Shown here: in pieces, positions 8,915-17,805 of the stretch | How the letters are laid out: the number at the start of each line of letters is the position of its first letter | How positions within the stretch are numbered: the stretch's first letter is position 1 | Assembly (NCBI GenBank): GCA_021792405.1 | Contig: JAJYUU010000036.1 | Location: 1-37,049 of the forward strand | Direction: 5' to 3' | Length of the DNA: 37,049 nt | DNA from: Actinomycetes bacterium | Lineage (GTDB): Bacteria; Actinomycetota; Actinomycetes; Streptosporangiales; Streptosporangiaceae | Position numbers and translations under genes: made by a program | The notes under the pieces: model-generated | Told to the model about the DNA's origin: nothing | Seen by the model: the letters and a program-made list of their open reading frames with translations, nothing else | The model's database searches: none

Positions 8915-9349
8915 TTACCCCGGAACCTGACTGCTCGTCCTTGCCGCTGGCGGCACCGCTTCGGCCCAGGCGTCAGCCTCGGCCTCAACGAGGAGACCGG
9001 CACCGACCAGGCTGTGCACGAACAACGTGGTATTGGCCGGCGCGACATCGCCGAGCACCTCGAGGTGCGCAGCGCCGGCCTCCCGCCAGTCGGCGTCCGG
9101 AGCCAGGAACAGCCGAGTCCGGTAGATGCCAGCTCTCGATCCGCCGAGGCGCTCGACCGCTGCCACGATACGCCGCAGGCAATCCACCGCCTGCGCGCGC
9201 GTGCCACGCCCGATGACCTCCGGCCGGCAGGTGGTACCACTGACCGCGATCAGGTGACCGAGCCGAACAGCCCGCGAGTAGCCAGCCTCATCCTCGAACG
9301 CCCCGCCCTCGCGGAAACTCTGCCTGCTCCGGCCAGTCACGTCGGTCAT
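8915..9349 (-). CDS. RidA (YjgF/YER057c/UK114) family protein
   Basis: RidA-fold proteins are small trimeric cytoplasmic proteins; the archetype deaminates reactive enamine/imine intermediates. This 144-residue member shows AGYSRAVRLGHLIAVSGTT, the usual first-strand block, then QAVDCLRRIVAAVERLGG, a YRTRLFLAPDADW strand and NTTLFVHSLVGAGLLVEAEADAW at the end. The archetypal Arg in the active site cannot be placed confidently, so it may belong to a non-archetypal subgroup. ATG 9349 was chosen because it begins about ten residues before the fold; longer starts run into the neighbouring gene. The start codon is separated by one base from the ATG of the divergent S9 peptidase. Confidence 0.85.
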   Translation of the reverse strand: MTDVTGRSRQSFREGGAFEDEAGYSRAVRLGHLIAVSGTTCRPEVIGRGTRAQAVDCLRRIVAAVERLGGSRAGIYRTRLFLAPDADWREAGAAHLEVLGDVAPANTTLFVHSLVGAGLLVEAEADAWAEAVPPAARTSSQVPG

Positions 9350-9350
9350 A

Positions 9351-11384
9351 ATGACCAATATGTCCGCTGCCAGCCTGCGAATTCCAGTCACCGCGAGCGA
9401 CCTCGGAAGGTTTCACGACATCGGCAGCGTTGGCCTGTCGGCCGACGGCACGCTGGTCGCGGCCGTTGTCTCGACGCCCGACGTTGACGCGAACCGCTAC
9501 CAGCGGGTCGTCGTCGCCGGTCCCGCCGACGCAAGCGCCGCCTTGCGCGGCCTCCCGTCGGCGACGGGCACCCAGGCTGACATGCTGCCGGCCTGGGCGC
9601 CCGCCGGGCATGACCTGGCAACCGTCAGGAAAGAAGAAGGCGAGAACGGCTGGAGCATCTGGCTGCACCGGCTCGACGACGCGAGCGCCGAGCCGCTGGT
9701 GACCGGCTGGCCGGACCCGATCGAGGAACTGTCCTGGTCGCCGTCGGGTGACCGGCTGCTGTTCGTGGCGCGCGAGCCGACGGACCGGAACTGGTGGCTG
9801 CTTCCCGAGGACCGGCGTCCGCCGCTGCGGATCACGACCTTGCGCTACCGCGAGGATGGTGTCGGCTGGACGGTCAACCGGCCCCGCCAGGGATACGTCG
9901 TGTCCGCCGGACCCGGCGGCAAGCCACGCAAGATCAGCGCCGGCGGCTACGACGACGCCGAGTTCGGCTGGCACCCCGACGGGCACCGGGTGGTCTTCGT
10001 GTCGCAGCGGCAGCCCGACGCCGACCACACGATCATCAATGACGTCTATCTGCAGGATATCGACGCCGGCGATGCTCCGGTGCGGCTCACGTCGGCGACT
10101 CACGCCTGCGCGCAGCCGCGCGTGTCCCCGGACGGCGAACTCGTCGCGTTCACCATCACCGACGTACCGCGGTTCCCGTCGGTGGCCGGCCTTGCGGTGA
10201 TGCCCGTTACGGGCGGAACCCTGACGGACGTCTCCGCCGGCCTGGATCGCGATTGCAACAGTCCGTCCTGCGGCCTGACCGGCGCGATCTGGGACAGCGC
10301 CGGCGGGCTGACCGTCCTGGTAGAGGACGCTGGCGCTATCCATGCTTACCGCCTGGACCCCGGCGCCAATAGCCAGCCCCGGCTCATCCTCGGCGGGAAA
10401 CGGCGCGTTACGTGCCTTGCAGAGCGGGACGGAACTCTCGCCTTCGTCAGTTCGGGACCGGACGAGCCGCCGCGCCTTGTCGTGCGCTCGCCTGGCGGCG
10501 ACGAGGCGACCGTCCTCGCGCCGAACGCGGACACCGCGGCCGCGCGCGACCTTCGCGCGCCCGCCTACCGGAAGGTACCCGCCAGCGACGGCACGGCCAT
10601 CGACGCGTGGCTGACGCTGCCCGATCCCGGCCGCTGGCAGGCGCCGTATCCGCTGCTGCTGTGCCTGCAGGGCGGCGGCACCCAGTACGGCTACCAGTGG
10701 TCGCACGAGTTTCAGGCACTCAACGGCGCCGGTTTCGCGACCTTGTACCTGAACCCGCGGGGCTGCGCCGGCTACGGCACCGCGTGGATGCGCACCGTTA
10801 GCGGTCCCGCTGCCGCCACGCCGGGAACGGGCTGGGGCAGTGTCGACGTTCAGGACGTGCTGACGGTTGTCCGCGCAGTGCTGGCCGCCAGCGGCGAACT
10901 GGACGCCGGCCGCGTCGGTGTCCAGGGCGGCTCGTATGGCGGCCTGGTGACGACCTGGCTGCTGGCGGAGTCCGACGACTTCGCGGCCGGCTGGGCCGAG
11001 CGCGGCCCGTACAACCTGGTGAGCCTCGCGGGTACCAACGATGAGTCGCCCTGGTTCTTCCAGGCCTACCTGGGCCGGACGGTGACACAGGACCCTGCGG
11101 CGTACTGGGCTAGCTCGACCCTGCGGCTGGCGGCCGGAATCACCGCCCCGATCGCGATCATGCATTCGGAAGAGGACCGCCGCTGTCCCATTCAGCAGGC
11201 GGAGGAACTCTTCATGGCGCTCAAGCTGCTCGGCCGCGAAGCCGAGTTCATCCGGTTTCCGGCGGAGGGCCACGGGCTCTCCCGGACCGGTAGCCCCGCG
11301 CACCGAGCGCAGCGGCTTGAGCTGCTCATAGAGTGGTTCACTCGCTGGCTTGCGCCGGTGCCGGCAGCGGAAGGTGGCCGATGA
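9351..11384 (+). CDS. S9 family serine peptidase (prolyl-oligopeptidase/acylaminoacyl-peptidase type)
   Basis: The protein has 677 residues: an N-terminal beta-propeller of roughly 420 residues with repeated blades of the WSPSGDRLLF and WHPDGHRVVFVSQR type, then an alpha/beta-hydrolase domain. The catalytic triad is readable: S528 in GGSYGG, D609 in HSEEDRRCP and H641 in EGHGLSR. NPRGCAGYG and the AERGPYNLVS region fit acylaminoacyl peptidases. No signal peptide is visible, so it should cleave short peptides in the cytoplasm. ATG 9360 is an alternative start. Its stop overlaps the amidohydrolase start (ATGA), indicating one operon for peptide breakdown. Confidence 0.92.
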   Translation: MTNMSAASLRIPVTASDLGRFHDIGSVGLSADGTLVAAVVSTPDVDANRYQRVVVAGPADASAALRGLPSATGTQADMLPAWAPAGHDLATVRKEEGENGWSIWLHRLDDASAEPLVTGWPDPIEELSWSPSGDRLLFVAREPTDRNWWLLPEDRRPPLRITTLRYREDGVGWTVNRPRQGYVVSAGPGGKPRKISAGGYDDAEFGWHPDGHRVVFVSQRQPDADHTIINDVYLQDIDAGDAPVRLTSATHACAQPRVSPDGELVAFTITDVPRFPSVAGLAVMPVTGGTLTDVSAGLDRDCNSPSCGLTGAIWDSAGGLTVLVEDAGAIHAYRLDPGANSQPRLILGGKRRVTCLAERDGTLAFVSSGPDEPPRLVVRSPGGDEATVLAPNADTAAARDLRAPAYRKVPASDGTAIDAWLTLPDPGRWQAPYPLLLCLQGGGTQYGYQWSHEFQALNGAGFATLYLNPRGCAGYGTAWMRTVSGPAAATPGTGWGSVDVQDVLTVVRAVLAASGELDAGRVGVQGGSYGGLVTTWLLAESDDFAAGWAERGPYNLVSLAGTNDESPWFFQAYLGRTVTQDPAAYWASSTLRLAAGITAPIAIMHSEEDRRCPIQQAEELFMALKLLGREAEFIRFPAEGHGLSRTGSPAHRAQRLELLIEWFTRWLAPVPAAEGGR

Positions 11385-12654
11385 GCGCGACCGAGCGCTA
11401 CCTCCAGGGCAGCGAGCTGACCATCCTGGAAGGCGGCACGGTCATCCCGTGCACCGAGCCCGACCTGCTGTTCAGCGACGCCGCTATCGCGGTGGAAGGC
11501 GGCCGCATCACGGCTGTCGGGCACCGGCCGGACGTGCTCGCCCGCGTCGCGGCCGCCGGCGCGCGCCGGGTCGATCTCCAGGGCGGCTTTGTCATCCCCG
11601 GCCTCTGGGACAGTCACATTCACCTCGGCGCCTACGTGCCGCCCCACGAGCAAGCGTTCTCCCACGAGACTCCGGGCCACCACATGATCCGGTGCGTCCG
11701 CAAGATGCAGGACAACCTGCGGTGCGGCATCACCTCGCTGCGATCGCTCGGCGAAGACAACGACGCGGACCTGCTGCTGCGCGACGCTGTCGAGGCCGGC
11801 GAGATCGAGGGACCGCGGATCTTCGCGGCCGGGGACATCATGTGGAGTCGCACTGCCGCCGGTGCCGACGACTTCCGCAGGCACGTGCGGCGGGCTATCG
11901 CTCGCGGGGTCGACCAGATCAAGCTGCTGTCGTCGGGTGGCATCCCCTGGCGGTCGGACACGATCGGCCACACGCTGCACAGTTACGAGGAGATCGCTGC
12001 GGCGGCGCAAGAGGCGCACCGGTGGGCGAAGCCACTCGCCGTGCACGCGATGGGCGACGAGACCATCATCGCCGCGGCTAAGGCCGGCGCCGACACCATC
12101 GAGCACGGCTTCGTCGCGACCGAGAAGGGCATTGCCGCCATGGCCGCGGCCGGCACGATGTACTGCCCGAATCTCACCGTCACCATCGCCTGGGATCCGG
12201 CCCTGCTGGCAGCCAAGGGCTACCCGGAGTGGTTCACGGCGAACGCCGCCGAGGCCGCTGCTCGCCACCATGAGATGTTCCGGGAGGCCGTGCGCCTCGC
12301 CATCCCGATCCTGGCCGGGGTGGACGATCTGCCCGAAGGCGACGGGCCTGTCGGCATCGAAATGCACGACGGCCAGATCGGGCTGATAGCAGAGCTGAAA
12401 CTCATTCGCGCGGGCGGCATGACGCCTGGCCAGGCCCTGCTGACAGCAACTAAGAACGCGGCGCTTGCCGCCCGGTCGCAGGGGTCCTCGGCACCCTCGA
12501 GCCGGGCAAGCATGCCGACCTCGTCGTCCTGGCCGGCAACCCGCTGGACGACCTTGACCGGCTTGCCGACGTGACCGCCGTCTGGAAGAGTGGCCGTCCC
12601 ATCCGCCTCGCCCCTGGCCTGGAACCAGGCTGGCGCGGCGGCGGCATCCGGTAG
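11381..12654 (+). pseudogene. Metal-dependent amidohydrolase (imidazolonepropionase/Xaa-Pro-like), frameshifted near the 3' end
   Basis: This is an amidohydrolase-superfamily TIM-barrel enzyme. It has the metal-binding DSHIHLG (H79, H81), K181 in DQIKLLSSGG, H222 and H242, and an Asp pair in LAGVDDLPEG (D315/D316). It belongs to the group annotated as prolidase-like or N-acyl-amino-acid hydrolases; the substrate is unknown. After about residue 363 the original frame becomes a Ser-rich tail ending at 12574. The next frame instead continues the expected C-terminus (GVLGTLEPGKHADLVVLAGN ... WRGGGIR) to TAG at 12652-12654. One base appears lost within 12470-12480. This could be a real mutation or a sequencing error. 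The start overlaps the S9 peptidase stop. Confidence 0.85.
12589..12654 (+). repeat. Repeat copy A: amidohydrolase 3' end
   Basis: These 66 bases recur at 16471-16536 with three mismatches. The repeat encodes the last residues of the amidohydrolase (SGRPIRLAPGLE...GGGIR then TAG). In copy A the sequence after TAG is the tail of an unrelated minus-strand gene. In copy B it is the start of a glycosylasparaginase gene. Confidence 0.9.
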
Positions 12655-12660
12655 CAGGAC

Positions 12661-14268
12661 TCAGGGCGTGATGGCCCGGGCGAGGCGGTCCAGGACCGCC
12701 TCGCGGGACAGGCCGGCGCCGAGCATTCGCTTGGCGGCAGGCCACAACTCGTCTGGGTCTCCGGCCCATAGCTGCTCCACGACAGTCACGTAGTTGCCGA
12801 AGCTGTGGCGGGATATCATGCGTGCACTCAGGTCATTGACCGTGATGAGCTGGCGGTCCACCGGGTCGGCGGGGTCGAGTGTGGTCACGTCCCGCACCCG
12901 CCGGCCGGGCTTGCCCGCCACGGTTCCGCTGGCCCGGTCGGATGAACCGGGGACCGCGAACTCGCGGCGCTCAAGGACGGGAACCAGCTTGGCGCCGTCG
13001 CAGATAACCTCGTCCGGCAGGTCCTGGACGTAGCGACGCATCGGGGACTGGAGCGGGCCGTTCCAGACGGCCGGGAACCGCCGGAGCGTAGCTTCCAGCT
13101 GGCGCCTGATCGGCCTGCGCGCGGGCTTGTCCAGGGCGCGCCGGTCCATGAGCCATTCCATCCACGCCCGCGCGACCGGCGGGATCAGGTCCCCGTAGCG
13201 GTCTGGCGCGGCCAGGGTCGAGGGGACCGCGTAGAGCAGAATGCGACCAAGCGCGGCCGGGCTGGCTGCCGTCGGGTCGCACCCCAGCGTGTCAAGGCTG
13301 CGGGAGATCAAGAGCCTGGGAACCGTTCGGCTGGCCAGGTCAGCGAATTCCCGCGCATGCGGGGAGGCGAGGAATTCCTCGGCTAGCTGATCGCGGGCCA
13401 CCGCGGGCCAGTGGTCCTCGACAGGGTCGCGCGCGGCAGGCTTACCGTCCGGGCCGAGCAACAGTTCGGCGCGGTGTCGGGCGACGCTGAGGCTGGAGCA
13501 GGCCATGGCGAAGCTGTCATCCTTGCGGTCACGCTCGGGCGGCGGGCCATGCAGGATGAGAGCCTCAATGGCAGCGAGCACGACCCGGGCGGCTTCGGCG
13601 GCGGGCACCTCGCGGACCTCGGCGCCGGCGATCTTAGCGTTGTCGGCAAGGCGGGCGCGTGCCTCAGGCAGGTCATCGGCCAGCATGAGAATGGCGGGCA
13701 CGCCGTGCCAGGCGGCGTCCAGGACGGCCCACACCGCGTGCGGCTTGCTTCCGTCGGCGTAGGCGAACTCACAGGAGACGAGGGTGGTATCGCCTGCGGC
13801 GTTAGTGGCCAGGTGGCACGTGCCCGCGGTGACGTCGCCGATGCTGGCGATCCATGGCGGGGCAGCGTCCCTGGCGGCCAGGCGATCGGCCGCGCCAGCG
13901 GCGTACTCGGTCACGCCCGGCGGACCGATGACCGCGAGCGCCCGCAGCGCAGGGTAGGAATAGTCAGCGTCACGCCGACGGACCTCGTCGATCACGTCGA
14001 GCATCATGCGCGCAAGGCTCGGCCCAGGAGTGCCCGCCTGGATCAGGTACCCGACCAGGACGCTGACCAGGGCTTCCGCGTCGTAGGCGGACGGGACCGC
14101 GGCCACGTCAGCGAGCGCTGCCAGGTTCTGCACGATGACATCCCGGCCGTCGCGGAATCCTGGCTCCCGCAGGCGGCTCGCACTAGACGCGACCCGCGAC
14201 GATGTCTGGCGCCGGACGGGTTTGGATGACTTACGGCCACGGCTTCGAGGACTCACCCACGCGAGCAT
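12661..14268 (-). CDS. Protein of unknown function, about 535 residues
   Basis: I do not recognise this family. The chosen ATG 14268 begins MLAWVSPRSRGRKSSKPVRR, a short basic leader. A GTG five residues inside and longer starts upstream are also possible. The rest is a soluble alpha/beta-rich protein with no signal peptide or membrane segment. Blocks that stand out are HAVWAVLDAAWHGVPAILML, AARVVLAAIEALILHGPPPE, VARAWMEWLMDRRALDKPAR and a C-terminal SFGNYVTVVEQLWAGDPDELWPAAKRML. Codon usage looks like that of its neighbours. It is convergent with the amidohydrolase, the two stops 6 nt apart, and sits in the segment that separates the amidohydrolase from its former partner gene. Confidence 0.7.
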   Translation of the reverse strand: MLAWVSPRSRGRKSSKPVRRQTSSRVASSASRLREPGFRDGRDVIVQNLAALADVAAVPSAYDAEALVSVLVGYLIQAGTPGPSLARMMLDVIDEVRRRDADYSYPALRALAVIGPPGVTEYAAGAADRLAARDAAPPWIASIGDVTAGTCHLATNAAGDTTLVSCEFAYADGSKPHAVWAVLDAAWHGVPAILMLADDLPEARARLADNAKIAGAEVREVPAAEAARVVLAAIEALILHGPPPERDRKDDSFAMACSSLSVARHRAELLLGPDGKPAARDPVEDHWPAVARDQLAEEFLASPHAREFADLASRTVPRLLISRSLDTLGCDPTAASPAALGRILLYAVPSTLAAPDRYGDLIPPVARAWMEWLMDRRALDKPARRPIRRQLEATLRRFPAVWNGPLQSPMRRYVQDLPDEVICDGAKLVPVLERREFAVPGSSDRASGTVAGKPGRRVRDVTTLDPADPVDRQLITVNDLSARMISRHSFGNYVTVVEQLWAGDPDELWPAAKRMLGAGLSREAVLDRLARAITP

Positions 14269-14390
14269 GCCAAAAAGTCCCGTCCGCCACGTGGCGATCA
14301 CCGTTGTCCCCGGCCCATCCGGCCAGGCGGCCAGGCACATTCCGGACCGGCACATCTCCGTGACTGTGGTGTCGGTGTCACCATGGTGTC

Positions 14391-14891
14391 GTGGGTTCCT
14401 GGAAGCGGCGGCTGTCTGATGACGAGCGGTCTGTCCTGCTGACCGAATTGCTCCTCCGGCATCCGGAACTTGCCGGCGAGGCGGAAGAGATCACTTCCAC
14501 GCTGCTCGTCGTGGACGACGATCAGCAACTCGCCGACGAGATCACGGCCAGGCTGCGGGCGCTGCGTCTGCGCGGGCCGGTGTCCGTCGATGCAGGGCGG
14601 GGACAGGTCCTGGAAGTCCTCCAGCCGTACATCGATGATCTCACCTGGCGGAAGGAGCGCGGCGCCCGGCGCGCGGCCGCCGATACCGCCGTCGCGGTCA
14701 TGCTCGGGCTGTACGAATGCCGCGAGGATACCGACGAAAACATGCTGCTTGCCCGGATGGGCCTGCCCGGCGCCGCAGACGACCTCGCGCGCACGGTGTA
14801 CGAGAAGGTGAGGCCACTGCACCTGCCGTTGCCGTCACTGGCGGATGAGTGCCCGGAGTGGACGTGGTACGAGGAGAGCTGGATGCCATGA
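14391..14891 (+). CDS. Small acidic protein of unknown function
   Basis: This is a 166-residue frame beginning at GTG 14391 (MGSWKRRLSDDERSVLLTEL). It is rich in Asp and Glu, mostly helical in appearance, with LLVVDDDQQLADEITARLRA in the first half and an aromatic end (CPEWTWYEESWMP). No known domain is recognised. It is divergent from the unknown gene ending its 5' side at 14268, with about 120 bp between, which would contain both promoters. It is convergent with the next minus-strand unknown gene. Confidence 0.6.
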   Translation: MGSWKRRLSDDERSVLLTELLLRHPELAGEAEEITSTLLVVDDDQQLADEITARLRALRLRGPVSVDAGRGQVLEVLQPYIDDLTWRKERGARRAAADTAVAVMLGLYECREDTDENMLLARMGLPGAADDLARTVYEKVRPLHLPLPSLADECPEWTWYEESWMP

Positions 14892-14981
14892 GCAGTACGC
14901 GCTCCGCGACACCCGCTACCGTCGGCACCCGGCGGGCTCGGCCGCGTCCGCTGCCAGCACCACGATCAGCGCGGTGAGGCG

Positions 14982-16379
14982 CTAACGGCGGGCGCCTCGG
15001 CGGGCGGATGCCCTGTACGCGGCCCGCCGGGCGGCCTTGGCCGTCGCCTTGTCGCTGGCGTGCCTGCCGATCATCGTGAGAACGGCCTCGGCGTCCGGGT
15101 GGCCCAGTCGCGCCAATGCCTCGAAGGCCTCATCCGGCGTCTCGAGCCCGCTGACCCGATTAAGTCCAGCGAAGTCGAAGGGGAACGTCTCCCGGCCGAG
15201 ATCAAAGTGACTGAACGGGCCGAACGTATCGGCGATCAGCCATGCGACGTCCGCTGGCTCGGGTTCGAGCCCGGATGGCAGGTCCGTGCCGTCCGGATCG
15301 AGACCGGCCAGCCTGGCGAGCTGCGGCTTGGCATAGCAGCGAAGCTCGACGCGGTCTAGCGCCTCGCGCCAGGCAGGTTCGGCGGACTGGCCGAGCCGGG
15401 ACACGATCGGTATCGCCGCGGTCCGCGTCGCGGCGTTCCCGTCCGCCGCGAAGTCGAGCAGTTCCCGCGCGGCCTGCTCCCCGCCGCGCAAGTCCGTCCA
15501 CGTGGCCAGCTCGGCCTCGAGGTCGCCGTCGCTGCCATGCAGCCACACGAGCACCAGATCGTCCGGGGTCATCTTGTCCGGCGCCGGGAGCACCGGGACG
15601 AACAGGTGGTCCCTCTCCAGCTTCGAGCGGACGGCTTGTATGCCAAGCGACTCCAGCCGCGCCGCGCCGCCGGTGACGCTGACGGCGCCGAGCCTTTCGA
15701 GCTGGCCCACGAGGAGTCGCAGGGGGTCACCGTGAGCATCGACCCACGCCCGCCACTGCCTGTCGGCTTCCTCCGTATCCAGGTCGGCCGTCGCCGCATC
15801 TTTGAGCGCGTCGGCCAGCTCGGTGATCCGGACGCCGTCCCGCCAGCTCAGGAACAGCCTCGTCACCAGCGCGGGGCCGTGCCCCTCCAGGTCGAGATCG
15901 TCGGCGACGACGGGATCCGAATCGCCCGCCGCCCCCAGGGTAGTGTCCAGGACAACGGCGAATGTGTACTCCCAGGCGTCCAGCGCATGACTGTCGTCGG
16001 CCAGGTCGTCCAGCCATCCCGCGTCTTCGCCGGGAGCCAGGTTTTCGCCGTCCCTTTCCACGAGCTCGGCTTCTTCGGCCAGCCGGAGGAGGACAGGGTT
16101 AACTGCGGCCGTCTGCACTGTCGTTTCGCGGACTTCGTCAGCAAGAGCACGGAGGTCGGCGAGGAGCGCGGATCGCCTCGCCCAGGCGGCGAGTTCCGCC
16201 TCTTCGGGCAAGCGGACCGGCGGGAGCACCGGCGGGAGGTCGAACGCATGCTCAAGGTCTGTGTCATCCCAGTTGGCCGGCCCGTCGTCGAGGCCGCTCA
16301 CGTAGTACTCGCCCAGGTCCGCGCCATCCAGCGCCCTGCCGCTCCTGAAGTCCAGGATGAGAGGATCCTTGTCCGCCAC
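14982..16379 (-). CDS. Large acidic protein of unknown function, HEAT-like segments
   Basis: This is a 465-residue frame starting with GTG 16379 (MADKDPLILDFRSGRALDG). It is strongly acidic for most of its length and ends in a basic Ala/Arg tail (ATAKAARRAAYRASARRGARR). Two helical stretches, LLDFAADGNAATRTAAIPIVSRLG and FEALARLGHPDAEAVLTMIG, look like HEAT-type repeats, which would suggest protein binding. No catalytic motif is seen. Together with the frames at 12661 and 14391 it forms a block of three unknown genes; whether they function together is not shown by the sequence, since they alternate in direction. Confidence 0.65.
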   Translation of the reverse strand: MADKDPLILDFRSGRALDGADLGEYYVSGLDDGPANWDDTDLEHAFDLPPVLPPVRLPEEAELAAWARRSALLADLRALADEVRETTVQTAAVNPVLLRLAEEAELVERDGENLAPGEDAGWLDDLADDSHALDAWEYTFAVVLDTTLGAAGDSDPVVADDLDLEGHGPALVTRLFLSWRDGVRITELADALKDAATADLDTEEADRQWRAWVDAHGDPLRLLVGQLERLGAVSVTGGAARLESLGIQAVRSKLERDHLFVPVLPAPDKMTPDDLVLVWLHGSDGDLEAELATWTDLRGGEQAARELLDFAADGNAATRTAAIPIVSRLGQSAEPAWREALDRVELRCYAKPQLARLAGLDPDGTDLPSGLEPEPADVAWLIADTFGPFSHFDLGRETFPFDFAGLNRVSGLETPDEAFEALARLGHPDAEAVLTMIGRHASDKATAKAARRAAYRASARRGARR

Positions 16380-16470
16380 GGCTCACCAGCCTAATAGCGG
16401 CGCACCCTGCGCGAGCGCACCGCCCGCGTGACGAGAGGATCAAGGCCATCGGTCGCCGGTCGCGGCTGGC

Positions 16471-16600
16471 AGTGGCCGTCCCATCCGCCTCGCCCCGGGC
16501 CTGGAGCGAGGCTGGCGCGGCGGCGGCATCCGGTAGAAGGGACAGAGCAGCGTGCTGACCGTCGTTGCCAGCGAGAACGGCCGCATCGGGCTGCCCGCGC
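16471..16600 (+). pseudogene. Operon-junction scar (copy B): amidohydrolase tail joined to glycosylasparaginase head
   Basis: Bases 16471-16536 match the last 66 bases of the amidohydrolase at 12589-12654 (63 of 66 identical by my count), including the TAG stop. Bases 16531-16600 match 19791-19860, the ribosome-binding site and first codons of the glycosylasparaginase (MLTVVASENG at GTG 16552), with a handful of mismatches. So this short piece preserves the junction of an amidohydrolase-asparaginase operon, the asparaginase start lying 15 bases after the amidohydrolase TAG. Neither gene continues beyond the fragment. It is a relic of a duplication or rearrangement and cannot encode either enzyme. 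Confidence 0.88.
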
Positions 16601-16643
16601 CAAGCTCGCGACGCGGTCTAGCGCGGTCGGTAAGGATGGCGTC

Positions 16644-17402
16644 ATGACCACCTTCACTTGTTCCGATGACTTGCAGGGAGCAGAGTTCGTCGACGCGAAC
16701 CTGCGCGGCGCCCGGTTTCGCCGAGCTGACCTGTCTGGCGTGGTGATGCGTGCGGTCGACGTGCGCGGGGCGGACATCGACGCACCGTGGCTCTTCGACG
16801 ACGAGAGCTTCTTGCGCGTCAACGGCGTGGACGTGATCCCACTGGTCGAGGCGGAGCTCAACCGCCGCTTTCCCGGCCGGGCCGGCCGGCGCGCCACGGA
16901 TCCCGACGGCCTGCGGGCTGCCTGGGCTGCGCTCGAGCAGACGTGGGCGGCCACCCTGGAACGGGTCGCGGCGATGCCGGCCGGCACGGTCGACGTTCCG
17001 GTAGGCGGCGAGTGGTCGTTCGCGCAAACGCTGCGGCACCTGGTCATGGCCACGGACGCATGGCTGGGCCGGGCGATCCTGGGCATCGAACAGCCGTTCC
17101 ACCCCATCGGCCAGCCGAACGCCGAGTACGAGACCGACGGCAATGACATGTCGGTCTTCGCGACGCCCGCACCGTCGTACGCCGACGTGCTGGAGATCCG
17201 GGCGGGCCACGTAGCCATGGTGCGCGGTTTCCTGGCCACCGTGACACCGGACGACCTGGCAGCGGCCCGCAAGAACCCGTGGGCTCCCGACTACCCCGAG
17301 ACCGTCTTGTCTTGCCTGCACGTGATCCTCCAGGAGGAGTGGGAGCACCACCGCTTCGCCGTGCGCGACCTCGACGCGATTGATGCGACATCTGGCGCAT
17401 GA
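16644..17402 (+). CDS. Pentapeptide-repeat / DinB-like protein
   Basis: This is a 252-residue two-part protein. Residues 10-45 contain several pentapeptide-type repeats (AEFVDANLRGARFRRADLSG), which fold as a short beta-helix. Residues about 90-245 resemble a DinB_2/YfiT four-helix bundle, with the metal-ligand type histidines H132 (LRHLVMATD) and H235/H236 (EEWEHHRFAVRDL). Members of this superfamily often act as metal-dependent thiol transferases, but the substrate is unknown here. ATG 16644 follows TAAGGA at 16631-16636. The promoter region upstream contains the operon-junction scar. Confidence 0.85.
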   Translation: MTTFTCSDDLQGAEFVDANLRGARFRRADLSGVVMRAVDVRGADIDAPWLFDDESFLRVNGVDVIPLVEAELNRRFPGRAGRRATDPDGLRAAWAALEQTWAATLERVAAMPAGTVDVPVGGEWSFAQTLRHLVMATDAWLGRAILGIEQPFHPIGQPNAEYETDGNDMSVFATPAPSYADVLEIRAGHVAMVRGFLATVTPDDLAAARKNPWAPDYPETVLSCLHVILQEEWEHHRFAVRDLDAIDATSGA

Positions 17403-17414
17403 GCCCTGGTCGCG

Positions 17415-17703
17415 GCGGCTGGGCGGCTGCCGGAGCGGCTACCCTCGCACCGTCTGGCCAGGCGTGCCGTCCGTTCCTGGCACACTGCTACTGCCACGGC
17501 CAGGCCAGCTTCGGTTATCTGTACCATCCGGCCCCTGACCGGGCCCTCCGACCGGGTGACCCAGCGGCCTCTTCCATCCGGCTGGCTGCCGAGGACCGTG
17601 TCCTTGGCAGCAGCACCGGCGCCAGGCTGCTGGCGGACGGGCTGGCGTGGCCGTTGCATTCGGCCCGGACGGCCGCGATCTGGCTGCTGACCCGCCAGGC
17701 AGA
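17415..17703 (-). pseudogene. Decayed MarR-like regulator fragment
   Basis: On the minus strand one frame reads ...RTRSSAASRMEEAAG and, after a shift near 17560-17566, the adjacent frame continues WVTRSEGPVRGRMVQITEAGL. Joined, this looks like the recognition helix, wing and following helix of a MarR-family winged-helix regulator. No intact start or single open frame covers it, and the downstream helix quickly loses resemblance. The opposite-strand frame over the same bases has no recognisable product. This call rests on pattern recognition only. Confidence 0.4.
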
Positions 17704-17805
17704 CTGACGGGGCGCCAATATATCGGCCATTTCGGGCGCCGCGCTATTGCCGCTTACCAGCCCAAAGCCTACGCTATGCGCGCGTCTACCGACTTGGGAG
17801 GAACG

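Noticed and set aside
9288-11303. Long minus-strand frame opposite the S9 peptidase
   Set aside because: It is an antisense artefact of GC-rich third positions; the plus-strand gene has a full catalytic triad.
15340-16625. Shared gacgcggtctagcg at 15349 and near 16610 as a repeat
   Set aside because: The match is under 20 bases in GC-rich sequence and is not extended on either side.
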